Assembly: GCF_016917355.1 (NCBI RefSeq)
Contig: NZ_CP070304.1
Location: 4,650,001 to 4,714,000 of the forward strand
Length of the DNA stretch: 64,000 nucleotides
Direction: 5' to 3'
Origin: Glaciimonas sp. PAMC28666
GTDB taxonomy: Bacteria; Pseudomonadota; Gammaproteobacteria; Burkholderiales; Burkholderiaceae_D
A program made the position numbers and the translations under genes. Position 1 is the first letter of the stretch. Each line of letters opens with the position of its first letter. Of the stretch, positions 7,723-17,033 are shown one piece after another. Under the pieces are notes generated by a model. It worked only from the letters and a program-made list of their open reading frames with translations. It made no database searches and was not told where the DNA came from.

Positions 7723-9177
7723 ATGTTTGCAGCGGTAGATCTGGGTTCAAATAGCTTTCGGTTACATATCGGTAAATACAATGGCGATGCTATTCGTGTC
7801 ATCAAGAGTGCTAGAGACCCGATTCGTTTAGCTGGCGGGCTTGATAGTAAAGGTAACCTGACCGAAAGTGCGATGCAGACTGCGTTAGATTCACTCGGTC
7901 GCTTTCGCACTATTTTGGAAGACTACCAGCTCGAGGCGGTCCGCGTCGTGGCGACCAACACGTTGCGTATCGCAAAAAATGCAGCGGCTTTTTTACCCGC
8001 GCTAGAAGCGGCTATCGGGTATCCGATTGAGATTATTTCTGGCGAGGAAGAGGGCCGACTGATTTATATGGGCGTCGCCAGCATGTTGCGCTTGCCGAAT
8101 GAAAAACGCTTGGTATTGGACATTGGCGGCGGATCCACCGAATTGATTTTGGGTCGCGGGCAGCAAATTGAACGGGTGGAATCGTTTGGTATTGGCACAG
8201 TCAATCAAAGTCTGGCATTTTTTGCCAATGGCAGCATCACCGCTGCAGCCTATGATGCCGCGATACTTTCTGCCCGCAGTCACTTTGAAGACGCTGCTCC
8301 GCCTTATCGCCCGCAAAATTGGACCAACGCTTACGGTTCATCGGGAACCATTCGCGCCATTGCCGAGACTATCGAAAAGAACAACTTGGGGGATCGGCGT
8401 TTATCGTATAAAAGCCTCGAAGCCCTGAAAGAGCGTTTTATTCAAATGGGCGATGTTAGCCGGATTGACATGGTCGGCATGAAACCTGACCGTGCTTCGG
8501 TCATTGTCGGCGGCGTAGCGGTCTTGAGTGGGTTGATGCAAGAACTGGGGATCGAGGCGTTGACACCCATCGAGGCAGGCTTGCGCATGGGCGTGATGTG
8601 GGATCTGCAGTTACGCGGCACGCGTCTGGATCGGCGTGAGCAATCGGTGCGGGATTTTGCCCAGCGCTTTCACGTTGATCAATTGCGCGCAAATCGGGTC
8701 GCGGAGACTGCCAGTGCGTTGTTTGGCCTGCTGAAGCCAAGTAACGATGCGCTTGAAAAATATCTGCATTGGAGTGGCTTGTTGCATGAAGTCGGTTTGG
8801 TTGTATCGCAAAGTGGCTATCATAAACATGCTGCCTATCTGATCGCTAATGCGGATCTTTCCGGATTCACGACCAGAGAACAAAAGACAATGAGCCAATT
8901 GATACTTGGCCAAAAGGGAAACTTACGTAAGATTAGCGAGAGTTTGCTGGACGGCGATTTCTCAAAAGCTGTCCTGTCATTACGGCTCGCAGTGATGTTC
9001 CTGCACTCCCGGATAGAAGTGAACCTTGATGAGTTACGCGTCAAGATGAAAAGCAAGATTGAACTCGATATCAAACGAGCGTGGGTTGCAGATCATCCCA
9101 CCGCGACTTACTGGATGGAAAAAGAACGAGAATGGTGGCGCGAAATCGGTGTGGAATTCGCCATTAAACGCGTTTGA
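7723..9177 (+). CDS. ppx: Exopolyphosphatase / pppGpp phosphohydrolase
   Basis: A 484-residue Ppx/GppA-family enzyme that releases phosphate from the ends of polyphosphate chains in the cytoplasm. The N-terminus carries the ASKHA ATPase-like motif FAAVDLGSNSFRLHIG; GEEEGRLIYMGV and VLDIGGGSTELILG follow, and the C-terminal half contains the HD-like region HWSGLLHEVGLVVSQSGYHKHAAYLI expected of long Ppx forms. ATG 7723 was chosen because GAGG (7714-7717) is correctly placed and the family motif begins right after it; the TTG 17 codons upstream has no support. No ppk lies in the window. A possible Pho box lies upstream. Confidence 0.93.
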   Translation: MFAAVDLGSNSFRLHIGKYNGDAIRVIKSARDPIRLAGGLDSKGNLTESAMQTALDSLGRFRTILEDYQLEAVRVVATNTLRIAKNAAAFLPALEAAIGYPIEIISGEEEGRLIYMGVASMLRLPNEKRLVLDIGGGSTELILGRGQQIERVESFGIGTVNQSLAFFANGSITAAAYDAAILSARSHFEDAAPPYRPQNWTNAYGSSGTIRAIAETIEKNNLGDRRLSYKSLEALKERFIQMGDVSRIDMVGMKPDRASVIVGGVAVLSGLMQELGIEALTPIEAGLRMGVMWDLQLRGTRLDRREQSVRDFAQRFHVDQLRANRVAETASALFGLLKPSNDALEKYLHWSGLLHEVGLVVSQSGYHKHAAYLIANADLSGFTTREQKTMSQLILGQKGNLRKISESLLDGDFSKAVLSLRLAVMFLHSRIEVNLDELRVKMKSKIELDIKRAWVADHPTATYWMEKEREWWREIGVEFAIKRV

Positions 9178-9379
9178 TACCCGCATTTCATAACTAAATT
9201 TTCGATTGAAGGCCTGCTCAATGATCGCGTAGCAGACAGGGCCGTTTTCTCCATCGATTGAAGTTTTTGGCCGTTATCTTCTTTTACCCTAACCGTCAAA
9301 TTAAACTCCGGGAATGTTAAATATTCTCAGCTAAACTGGTTGCGTGTCGATGAAACACGGTGACCATTAGAAACAGTAG

Positions 9380-9408
9380 TTGCTAATTTTAAATAAATTG
9401 CATATATT
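9380..9408 (+). promoter_or_regulatory. Predicted sigma-70 promoter of the histone-like gene
   Basis: TTGCTA (9380-9385), a 17-base spacer and TATATT (9403-9408) form a good housekeeping promoter in an AT-rich stretch. The predicted transcription start near 9415 leaves a leader of about 23 bases including AGGAG (9428-9432) before the ATG at 9438. Confidence 0.5.
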
Positions 9409-9437
9409 ATTTATACTATTAAATTTTAGGAGTATCC

Positions 9438-9962
9438 ATGGTTACCCGCGCATCCACTAAACCCGCCACCGCATTGACAAAAAAGCCGCCGGTAAAAGCC
9501 AGCGTAAAGAAGGCAGTCGCGACGAAACCGGCAGCGAAGGCACCTTTGAAAGTATCGAAAGCGCCGGTTGTGGCCAAAAAGCCCGCCGCGGCAAAAAAAG
9601 TAACATCAGCAAAAGCGGTCACAGCAGCCCCTAAAAAAAGTGCTGTCAGTGCTCCTGAACCAGTCCTGCAAGCACCAAAAACTAGTGCCACACCAGTGAG
9701 CCCGGCTAAACCAGCTATTGAGCCAAAAGTAAAAGCCAGGAAAGCCAAGTTGGTGCGCGATAGCTTTACAATGCCAGAAGACGAATATCAAGTGCTGAGT
9801 GACGTCAAAAAAGCCTGTCTTAAAGCCGGTTTAGCAGTGAAGAAAAGTGAATTATTGAGAATCGGCGTGGCGTTGATCAAGCAACTGGATAATGCGAAGT
9901 TGAAAGCCGCGATTGCTAGTCTGCCGCTGGTTAAAGCCGGACGCCCTAAAAAAGAGAAATAA
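9438..9962 (+). CDS. Histone H1-like Lys/Ala/Pro-rich protein with possible ribbon-helix-helix tail
   Basis: The 174 residues fall into two parts. Residues 1-95 are a low-complexity Lys/Ala/Pro/Val/Thr tract with AKK, KPA and KAP repeats, similar to eukaryotic H1 tails and to AlgP/BpH-type bacterial proteins. Residues of about 98-165 form an ordered domain: a short strand-like RDSFTMPEDEY, a helix VLSDVKKACLKAG, and a helix KKSELLRIGVALIKQL, the order of a ribbon-helix-helix fold, ending in the basic GRPKKEK. It is probably a nucleoid- or RNA-binding protein; the tail may dimerise or bind DNA specifically. AGGAG gives a strong start and a good promoter lies upstream. A bidirectional terminator follows. 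The RHH reading is inference. Confidence 0.75.
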   Translation: MVTRASTKPATALTKKPPVKASVKKAVATKPAAKAPLKVSKAPVVAKKPAAAKKVTSAKAVTAAPKKSAVSAPEPVLQAPKTSATPVSPAKPAIEPKVKARKAKLVRDSFTMPEDEYQVLSDVKKACLKAGLAVKKSELLRIGVALIKQLDNAKLKAAIASLPLVKAGRPKKEK

Positions 9963-10053
9963 GTTCAGTATTGGCGAATGGTCGGGCTGTGCCATCGAGC
10001 ACCCTGAAATCGGCGCGCAGGTCACGCAAAAATCGATAGACCAAGCCTCTATC

Positions 10054-10090
10054 AAAAAAAAATCCCGATATCGCTATCGGGATTTTTTAC
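10054..10090. terminator. Bidirectional intrinsic terminator between convergent genes
   Basis: The stem AATCCCGATA (10061-10070) / TATCGGGATT (10075-10084) has a 4-base loop, is preceded by a run of A and followed by a run of T. It can therefore end the plus-strand histone-like gene and the minus-strand oxidoreductase operon, which converge here. Confidence 0.85.
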
Positions 10091-10147
10091 ATTTCCGCAT
10101 CCAGCCACAATGTCTTCAAAAAAAACACTATATCTGAGCAAGATTAT

Positions 10148-12529
10148 TTACGCTTTTCTTAGTTGCTCACGAATTGGCAGGTCGCGGATACGCTTGCCAG
10201 TGGCCGCAAAGATCGCATTACACAACGCCGGTGCAATTGGTGGCGTCCCTGGCTCTCCCACGCCACCTAATGGCATGTCGTAGGCATGTTGTACGATATG
10301 CACCCGGATATCCTTTGGTGCAGAGAGCGCACGCAATACCTCGTATTCATGGAAATTACTCTGTACCACAGCACCATTTTTAAAGGTAATTTCACCGCTC
10401 ATCGCCAGACTCAGGCCCATGATGCAAGCGCCTTCGACTTGTGAGCGAATCCGATCTGGCGTGATAGCCGGACCGCAGTCAATGGCGACGTCAACGCGCG
10501 GAATGCTGATTCCTCCATCATCGTTCACCACGACCTCGATCACCGCCGCCACGTAGCTCATAAAGCTATACGCGACCGCAAGACCTAAACCGTGACCTTT
10601 GGCAACCTTACGGCCCCAACCAGCTTCGCGTGTAGCAAGTTCCACCACGTTCCGCATGCGGCCGGCATCGAGTGGATATAATGTCGGCGATTCACCGTAG
10701 TTGGTGTTATCGGACAAATCTTTCGGCGCGATCTTACGGGCCGGACCAATTAATTCGAGTAGATATTCGCGATGATCCCGGTTGGCGGCAGCAGCCAGTT
10801 CAGCGACGAAAGATTGCACGGCAAACGCATGTGGAATGTTGAATACCGAGCGGAACCAGCCGATCCGCGTATGCGCCGGGACCGGCGGTGCTTCCACTCG
10901 AATATTCGGAATCACGAACGGAATATTGATGGCGCTCATTCCCAGTTCGCCCGCCGATTCACCCATCGCGCCAAGCACGAACGTCGATGAAATAGTCGGT
11001 GCTGCGCTGCGATGCAACCATGCCAGCGGCATGCCTTTCTCATCAAGCGTGCTTTCCAGATGCTCTAGCGAAACAGTATGCAGATAGTCGTGACGCAGAT
11101 CATCCTCACGCGTCCACGTCAGCTTTACCGGTTTGCCATCCATCGCTTTTGATAGCAGCGCGGCCTCAGCAGCGAAGTCTGGCTTCGATTTGCGACCAAA
11201 GCCGCCACCTAATAAAGTAACGTTGATTTTTACGTCTTCCGGTTTCAGCCCAAGAGTACCAGCAACGGTTGCGCGCGTTGCCTGCGGATTCTGGACGCAG
11301 GTCCAGACTTCACATTTTCCATCGACAATACGGGCTGTCGCCGCTGGCGGCTCCATACTGGCGTGTGCCAGGTGCGGGATGTAGTATTCTGCCTCTATCC
11401 GTTTGCCAGCTTTTTCAAGTACGCCCATCGTGTCGCCGTCATTGCGCATCACTTTAGCCGGTTTGCGTACTGCATCCTGCAGCGTTACCTTGAAAGCGGT
11501 GGAGTCATAACTGCCATTTGGACCATCATCCCAGGTAATCTTCAATGCTTCCCGCCCCTTGATTGCGGCCCAGGTGTTGTTCGCAATCACCGCAATTCCC
11601 CCTAGCGGATTGAATAGCGCTGGCGGCGGACTACCTTTCAATTCGACGATGCGGATCACGCCTGGGACCTTCATGGCGTCCGCTGCGTCAAAACTGGCGA
11701 CTTTCCCGCCGAACACCGGTGGACGCGCAATCACGGCGTAGACCATGCCATCCAGACGGGTATCGATACCGTATTGCGTATTGCCGGTGACGATATTCTG
11801 AAAATCAATGCTGCCGAATTTATCTTTACCGATATACCGAAACTGGGCCGCATCCTTCAGGTGAATTTGATCTGGCGTCGGCAATGGCAACTTGGCGGCA
11901 TCTTCTGCCAGCAAACCATAGCCTAACTTGCGTCCCGATTTGGTATGATGCACTTCATGATTTTTTGCGCTAACTTCTGATACCGGCACGTTCCAGCGGC
12001 TCGCAGCGGCAGTTTCCAACATTAAGCGCGCAGTGGCGCCAACTTGGCGCATTGGCATAAAGAAGTGGCGCATGCTGCGAGAGCCGTCCGTATTTTGGTT
12101 ACCGAAACGACTTTCGTCAGCGGTTGCCTGCACTACGCGCACGCGGCTCCAATCCGCTTCAAGTTCTTCCGCAACGACCAACGGCAGACTGGTACGAATA
12201 CCCTGGCCCATTTCTGAGCGATGGGCAACGATCGTCACGATCCCATTAGTGCCGATTGAAACAAAAACCAGCGGATTGGCGACAGTGCCACCCGGCATTG
12301 CCGCGGAACCATATTTTTTCTCCGGAACCGGTGCATCCGCTGCGCTGACGATACCGTTGATCCCAACAGTCAACGCCAGTCCGGTGAACGCGCTCACACC
12401 TTTTAACCAGCTGCGGCGCGAAATGCTATTCGCTGCGCCCACGTCCGCGCTCATATCCGCGCTCATATTCGCGTTAGCATCGCCCGTCGATTGCATTGAC
12501 GCGATCGCATTGTCAAAGGTTGCACTCAT
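10148..12529 (-). CDS. iorB: Molybdopterin-binding large subunit, isoquinoline 1-oxidoreductase/aldehyde dehydrogenase type (IorB-like)
   Basis: A 793-residue member of the xanthine-oxidase family that carries the molybdenum cofactor and hydroxylates N-heterocycles or oxidises aldehydes. A twin-arginine signal (R38-R39 in SRRSWLKG followed by a hydrophobic stretch ending SAADA) shows export in folded form. The C-terminal GGVGEPGTPP contains the catalytic Glu of molybdenum hydroxylases, and ENLLGGGFGRKSKPDF-like cofactor motifs are present (TLLGGGFGRKS). The 36 residues before the Arg pair contain an ANMSADMSADVGA repeat, unusual before a Tat signal; a start closer to the Arg pair (M22 or M26) is possible. 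The gene begins one base inside the stop of the 2Fe-2S subunit (TAATG), so both are translationally coupled. Substrate is unknown. Confidence 0.88.
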   Translation of the reverse strand: MSATFDNAIASMQSTGDANANMSADMSADVGAANSISRRSWLKGVSAFTGLALTVGINGIVSAADAPVPEKKYGSAAMPGGTVANPLVFVSIGTNGIVTIVAHRSEMGQGIRTSLPLVVAEELEADWSRVRVVQATADESRFGNQNTDGSRSMRHFFMPMRQVGATARLMLETAAASRWNVPVSEVSAKNHEVHHTKSGRKLGYGLLAEDAAKLPLPTPDQIHLKDAAQFRYIGKDKFGSIDFQNIVTGNTQYGIDTRLDGMVYAVIARPPVFGGKVASFDAADAMKVPGVIRIVELKGSPPPALFNPLGGIAVIANNTWAAIKGREALKITWDDGPNGSYDSTAFKVTLQDAVRKPAKVMRNDGDTMGVLEKAGKRIEAEYYIPHLAHASMEPPAATARIVDGKCEVWTCVQNPQATRATVAGTLGLKPEDVKINVTLLGGGFGRKSKPDFAAEAALLSKAMDGKPVKLTWTREDDLRHDYLHTVSLEHLESTLDEKGMPLAWLHRSAAPTISSTFVLGAMGESAGELGMSAINIPFVIPNIRVEAPPVPAHTRIGWFRSVFNIPHAFAVQSFVAELAAAANRDHREYLLELIGPARKIAPKDLSDNTNYGESPTLYPLDAGRMRNVVELATREAGWGRKVAKGHGLGLAVAYSFMSYVAAVIEVVVNDDGGISIPRVDVAIDCGPAITPDRIRSQVEGACIMGLSLAMSGEITFKNGAVVQSNFHEYEVLRALSAPKDIRVHIVQHAYDMPLGGVGEPGTPPIAPALCNAIFAATGKRIRDLPIREQLRKA

Positions 12530-12993
12530 TATGCGACTCCTTTGTTGGCGGCTACCTGTTTGATAGCGGCTTTGATACGTGTATAAGTGCCGCAGCGGCA
12601 GATATTTCCGCTCATGGCACTGTCGATTTCTTCATCTGTCGGTTTTGGTGTGGTCTTAAGTAATGCAGTGGCCGACATGATTTGTCCTGCCTGGCAGTAG
12701 CCGCATTGCGGTACGCCAAGCGCGACCCACGCTTGTTGAATAGCTTTGCCGACACCATCATGGGCGATCATTTCAATAGTGGTAATTTTTTTCCCCACTG
12801 CGGCACTAATTGGCGTCACACATGAACGGATCGGTGCTCCATCAAGGTGAACCGTGCAAGCCCCGCATAAGGCCATTCCACAACCGAATTTTGTTCCCGT
12901 TAGTCCGACGTTATCGCGCAGTGTCCAGAGTATTGGTGTGTCTCCCGGCAAATCAATAGTGTGTTGTTTGCCATTTATATTTAATAGTGTCAT
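12529..12993 (-). CDS. iorA: 2Fe-2S subunit of the molybdenum oxidoreductase (IorA-like)
   Basis: A 154-residue protein with the plant-type ferredoxin cluster motif [15 protein letters not shown] and the second 2Fe-2S motif [10 protein letters not shown] ... GNICRCGTY, exactly as in IorA/CoxS small subunits. It passes electrons from the molybdenum centre of the adjacent large subunit; it has no own signal and presumably hitchhikes through Tat with it. The start at 12993 (MTLLNINGK) was chosen because GGAAG lies just upstream and the fold begins there; the frame is open to 13038 without family similarity. The stop overlaps the start of iorB (TAATG). No cytochrome partner or maturation gene is adjacent. 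Confidence 0.92.
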   Translation of the reverse strand: MTLLNINGKQHTIDLPGDTPILWTLRDNVGLTGTKFGCGMALCGACTVHLDGAPIRSCVTPISAAVGKKITTIEMIAHDGVGKAIQQAWVALGVPQCGYCQAGQIMSATALLKTTPKPTDEEIDSAMSGNICRCGTYTRIKAAIKQVAANKGVA

Positions 12994-13242
12994 TTTTCTT
13001 CCAGCTTGAGATGTTTGCCTAATGGTGGAGTAGGTCATGACTCAGCCAGGCCCTGGCATGAATGTTAATAGATTGTAATCTTGCTTTGGGTTCCATGTTT
13101 AAGAAGAGCGATTTTGTGGTCTTTGAGCAATCGTCGCGGTCGTCATTTTGAGCGCCGCTCTCCGCACGCGATGCAAAGTTTGGTTCGCTCCCGTTCACAT
13201 GCTGTAATATCCACCCATCAAAAATTTGCTTTAAAGGGATTC

Positions 13243-13875
13243 ATGACCGTTTATCAGAAACCGATAGTCATGCTGGATTTCGAGACTACCGGATTGAGTC
13301 CAGAGATGGGCGATCGCATCACCGAAGTCGCAGCCTTGCGGATAGTTGAAGGTAAAATTGTCGAGCGTTTTGTATCGCTGGTGAATTGCGGCGTATCGAT
13401 CCCCCCGTTTATTTCGCATCTGACCGGCATCTCCCAAGCGATGGTCGATCGGGCCCCGTCGGCTTCTAAAGTGATGCCGGAGCTTCTGCGGTTCATTGGT
13501 AATGATGCACTGGCCGCACATAACGCCAGCTTTGACGCCAAGTTCTTATTGAAGGAGAGCGCTCTGTTGGACTTACAGCCGCGCCATAGCGCGCTGATCT
13601 GCTCTCTTAAGTTGTCGCGGCGGGTTTTCCCCGGCATGAAAAGCTACAAACTTGGGTTGCTCGCCTCCGCGCTACAGATTCCGTTTTTAGGTAACGCGCA
13701 TAGAGCGGAAGCAGATGCTGAAGTGTCCGCACATTTGCTGCTGCACGTTGCTAAGCATCTGACCGATCGATATCAGGTGACGTCGATACACCCTGATTTG
13801 CTGGTGGCGGTGAATAAGTTAGCTGCTGCCAAAGTGCCAAAATTCCTGGCGGGGCAGTTATACGGTCAATATTGA
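13243..13875 (+). CDS. DnaQ-like (DEDDh) 3'-5' exonuclease
   Basis: The 210 residues form one RNase-T/DnaQ exonuclease domain: ExoI D12-F-E14 (MLDFETTGLSP), ExoII with H93-N94 and D98 (AAHNASFDAKFL), and ExoIII HRAEADAE, giving the full DEDDh set. It is not fused to a helicase, GIY-YIG or polymerase domain and is too short for PolC. Such stand-alone proteins proofread or trim DNA or RNA; the exact role cannot be told. AAAGGGA (13233-13239) fixes the start at ATG 13243, although the frame is open further up to 13081. A 13-nt tandem repeat begins exactly at the stop codon. Confidence 0.85.
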   Translation: MTVYQKPIVMLDFETTGLSPEMGDRITEVAALRIVEGKIVERFVSLVNCGVSIPPFISHLTGISQAMVDRAPSASKVMPELLRFIGNDALAAHNASFDAKFLLKESALLDLQPRHSALICSLKLSRRVFPGMKSYKLGLLASALQIPFLGNAHRAEADAEVSAHLLLHVAKHLTDRYQVTSIHPDLLVAVNKLAAAKVPKFLAGQLYGQY

Positions 13876-13911
13876 GCTTAAATTCTAAGCTTAAAATTTG
13901 AGCTTAAATAC
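13873..13911 (+). repeat. 13-nt tandem repeat, three units, starting at a stop codon
   Basis: Units TGAGCTTAAATTC (13873-13885), TAAGCTTAAAATT (13886-13898) and TGAGCTTAAATAC (13899-13911) are adjacent imperfect copies. The first unit begins with the TGA stop of the exonuclease gene. Confidence 0.75.
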
Positions 13912-14068
13912 TGACGTTTTTAGTGGCGTTATGTGCGGACTCTAAGTACGGACATTCGATCAAGTCGTCAAGTGAACCTTTGGTGAAGTCGAAGCACTGA
14001 GCCTGCAATTGCGTGACCCAGTGGGTTTGCTTCCGGATTCTTCATGACGAACTGACGGTCAATCTTTC

Positions 14069-15478
14069 CTAGAGTTCGGAAATAAAGCGCATTTTAAAAT
14101 TGCGGCCTTTAATATTGCCGTTACTTAAGCGAGAAAACGCGTGCTTTGCCATGCGCCGTTCCAGTGCGACATACGTCATGAATTCAAATACGCTGATTTT
14201 CCCCACCTGTTCTTTGGTAAGGCCGACGTCGCCGGTCAGTGCACCTAATAGATCACCTGGGCGTAGTTTGTCTTTTTTGCCGCCCATGATGCATAACGTC
14301 ACCATTGGCGCTTGCAACGGTCCGCCTTCGGCTGGCTCCAATGCGGCCAGATCAAACCAGGACACAGGTCCATTCTGATAATCTTCAATGAGCTTGACCC
14401 ATTTTTTTTCATTCGGTGCACAAAGACTCAATGCCAGGCCTTTGTCATGACCGCGTCCAGTACGACCGATGCGATGAATATGCACTTCGGTATCTTTCGA
14501 CACATCCACGTTAATCACTGCGCCTAACGTCTGAATATCCAAACCACGCGCGGCGACATCGGTTGCAACTAACACCGAACAACTCTGATTAGCGAACTGG
14601 ACCAAAATTTCATCGCGCTCACGTTGCTCAAGTTCGCCGTACAACGCCAGGGCACTAAAACCCTGGTCGCGCAGTTCCGCAGCTAACTCGCGGCAGTGAA
14701 TTTTGGTGTTACAGAAAGCAATGGTCGACACCGGCCGATAATGATTAAGCAGTTGCGCAACCGCGCCGTTACGTCCATCGTAAGAAACCTCGTAGAAGCG
14801 CTGCTCAATCTGGCCCGAATCATGTTGTGCTTCAACTTTTACTTCCACCGGCTGACGTAAAAATTCAGCGCTCGCTTTTCGAATATCATCAGGATAAGTC
14901 GCGGAAAACAGCAATGTCTGACGGCGCTTTGGACAGGCGCTCACAATCCCCGAAATCTCTTCATAAAATCCCATGTCAACCATGCGATCAGCTTCGTCCA
15001 GCACCAGCGTTTGTACCGTCGATAAGTTAATGCTGCCACGCCCGATATGGTCACGTATGCGACCGGGAGTGCCGACGATAATGTGCGCGCCATGTTCTAA
15101 CGAACCGATCTGCGGCCCCATTGGCGAACCGCCGCACAGCGTCAATATTTTGACGTTATCTTCCAGGCGCGCCAATCTTCGCAGTTCTTTTGCCACCTGA
15201 TCGGCCAGCTCTCGGGTCGGACACAATACCAGTGCCTGAATCGCAAAGTAAGTGGGGTTCAGTTTATGCAAAATGCCGATACCAAAAGCGGCTGTTTTAC
15301 CGCTACCGGTTTTAGCCTGCGCGATCAAATCGCGTCGCTCCAGAATGACAGGCAGACTTTGCGCTTGAATAGTCGTCATCTCGTGGTAACCGAGACTATC
15401 AAGGTTGCGCAAAAGTGCCGGTGAAAGGGGAAGATTTGAAAAGGAGGAGGTAGTCACAGTGGCGTTCGTCGACAGCAA
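14069..15478 (-). CDS. dbpA: DEAD-box ATP-dependent RNA helicase DbpA
   Basis: 469 residues with all DEAD-box motifs: Q motif near IQAQSLPVIL, Walker A AKTGSGKT, PTRELA, TPGR, VLDEADRMVDMGF, SAT, ARGLDIQ and HRIGRTGR. The roughly 75-residue C-terminal domain (MVTLCIMGGKKDKLRPGDLLGALTGDVGLTKEQVGKISVFEFMTYVALERRMAKHA) is the RNA-recognition domain that targets DbpA to hairpin 92 of 23S rRNA during 50S assembly. The initiation codon is not an ATG in the conserved region: TTG at 15478 or GTG at 15457 are the candidates, and neither has a clear ribosome-binding site. The gene stands alone. Confidence 0.92.
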   Translation of the reverse strand: MLSTNATVTTSSFSNLPLSPALLRNLDSLGYHEMTTIQAQSLPVILERRDLIAQAKTGSGKTAAFGIGILHKLNPTYFAIQALVLCPTRELADQVAKELRRLARLEDNVKILTLCGGSPMGPQIGSLEHGAHIIVGTPGRIRDHIGRGSINLSTVQTLVLDEADRMVDMGFYEEISGIVSACPKRRQTLLFSATYPDDIRKASAEFLRQPVEVKVEAQHDSGQIEQRFYEVSYDGRNGAVAQLLNHYRPVSTIAFCNTKIHCRELAAELRDQGFSALALYGELEQRERDEILVQFANQSCSVLVATDVAARGLDIQTLGAVINVDVSKDTEVHIHRIGRTGRGHDKGLALSLCAPNEKKWVKLIEDYQNGPVSWFDLAALEPAEGGPLQAPMVTLCIMGGKKDKLRPGDLLGALTGDVGLTKEQVGKISVFEFMTYVALERRMAKHAFSRLSNGNIKGRNFKMRFISEL

Positions 15479-15839
15479 GGGGAAGGAAGTCTAACAGGCA
15501 GGCTTGTTTAGGGATAGTTTTGATGCGATTTTGATGGAATTTAGTGCTTTATTGTTATGCTTTAGGTGATTAAGCTGTTGGCAAACCGCAATTAGAGTAC
15601 TTTTCCAACGATTATCGGGTTATTCAATGCACCTCGTCACCCTACAAATGAATCATCTGAACGATGTTCGATTTTTTCGATAGTACGGATCAATATTTTC
15701 CGTTTTTCTTTTCAATTTTTGTCGATCATACTACGACTTATTGATACGTTTTAGCCTAAACCAACAAGCTAAACGAAGCGAATGGGAGTGACAAAACGGT
15801 TTGATCGAAATTATCGTCTATTAAGAAACGGAAAATATC
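15479..15839. other. Divergent intergenic region dbpA / pirin
   Basis: An AT-rich region containing the promoters of two divergent genes. I see no ORF, no strong terminator and no convincing operator. Candidate -10 sequences are too many to choose from. Confidence 0.35.
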
Positions 15840-16541
15840 ATGTTACAAGTACGTAAAAGCGGTGATCGCGGCGTTGCCGACCACGGATGGCTGCAATCGC
15901 GCCACACATTTTCTTTCGGACATTACCAAGACGCGCAACACACAGGTTTCGGCCCGTTATTGGTGATCAACGAAGATAGGGTTGCCCCCGGACAGGGCTT
16001 CGGCACCCACGGCCATCGTGATATGGAAATTATTTCTTACGTTCTCGACGGCGCTCTGGAGCATAAAGACAGCATGGGAACCGGTTCGGTTTTACATTAC
16101 GGCGACGTGCAGCGCATGAGCGCCGGAACGGGCGTACGGCATAGTGAATTCAATAGTTCTCCATCAGAATCATTGCATTTTTTGCAAATTTGGATCGAGC
16201 CGGATGTGAAGGGCATTCCTCCCGGATATGAAGAAAAGCATTTCACGCCAGCTTCAAAACAAGGACAGTTACGCCTCATCGCCTCATCAGACGGGCGTGA
16301 TGACACAGTGTTGATCCATCAGAATGCCTGTATTTACGCGGGAGTCCTTGGGCCGAAAGATCAAATCTCACATGATCTGGCAGCCGGTCGCACAGGATAC
16401 GTTCATGTGATAAGGGGCGCGATAACGGTCAATGGTATCGTGCTCTCAACCGGTGACGCGCTAAAGCTGACAGATGAGGCGTTAATAACGTTGGCCCAAG
16501 CGGACGCGGCGGAAGTATTGGTATTCGATTTACCGTACTGA
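15840..16541 (+). CDS. Pirin-family cupin protein (YhhW-like)
   Basis: A 233-residue two-domain cupin of the pirin family. The N-terminal domain has the metal-binding set in GTHGHRDMEIISYVLDG (two His) and GVRHSEFNSS (His and Glu), the residues that bind iron or another metal in YhhW, a protein with quercetinase activity in vitro. The C-terminal domain (GYVHVIRGAITVNGIVLSTGDALKLTDE) is the degenerate second cupin. The physiological substrate is unknown. It stands between dbpA (divergent) and ribA (515 bases downstream). Confidence 0.88.
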   Translation: MLQVRKSGDRGVADHGWLQSRHTFSFGHYQDAQHTGFGPLLVINEDRVAPGQGFGTHGHRDMEIISYVLDGALEHKDSMGTGSVLHYGDVQRMSAGTGVRHSEFNSSPSESLHFLQIWIEPDVKGIPPGYEEKHFTPASKQGQLRLIASSDGRDDTVLIHQNACIYAGVLGPKDQISHDLAAGRTGYVHVIRGAITVNGIVLSTGDALKLTDEALITLAQADAAEVLVFDLPY

Positions 16542-17003
16542 CTATGCAAGTTGTCAGCTCAAGTCTTAACTATTGCAGATATACCAACGGCCGGCCTTTT
16601 CCGGTCGCTGCCGCCTGAATGATGCGCTGCGTTAAAATCATCAGGCTAGCTTTGTCGCTTTAATTGATCCCGTCAGATGCGCCAGTCGGGCTTTCAACCC
16701 GCTAATTCCGGTCCGAACGGACTTGTTTTAGTGGGAAAGGACACTATGTTAATATCCGAGGCGACATTTTTTGCAATGTAACAGCAAAAGCCATGCATTT
16801 CCCTAAGACTTTTTGATGGATGCTTTCGACGTATCAGGGCTTTTGCTCTAACTTAATGACCCTATTTAGTGACCTTATTACTGATTTCACCCATACCGAT
16901 TGTCCTGACATCGCGCGAACAGGCAGTTACCAGCGCGCTTTTACATTCTCGGTGTACGATGACTGAATTAATTCCAGCCTGAATTATTAAATCTATTGAT
17001 AAG
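16542..17003. other. Long ribA upstream region with a possible 11-codon ORF
   Basis: No long ORF is seen and the conserved blocks of an FMN riboswitch are absent. AAAGGA ahead of ATG 16746 opens an 11-codon frame (MLISEATFFAM, stop at 16779-16781). Several small hairpins occur (for example CGGG/CCCG near 16698). The region ends in the terminator at 17004-17033. Confidence 0.3.
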
Positions 17004-17033
17004 GCACGTCATTCGTTCAATGACGTGCTTTTT
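17004..17033 (+). terminator. Intrinsic terminator 25 bases before ribA
   Basis: A perfect 10-bp stem GCACGTCATT (17004-17013) / AATGACGTGC (17019-17028) with a 5-base loop is followed by five T. It lies between the pirin gene and the ribA ATG at 17058 and could end the pirin transcript, a small RNA, or act as an attenuator of ribA. Confidence 0.75.

Noticed and set aside
9419-9748. Minus-strand membrane-like ORF of 109 codons
   Set aside because: It is the antisense of the Lys/Ala-rich histone-like gene; its hydrophobicity is a by-product of the codon pattern.
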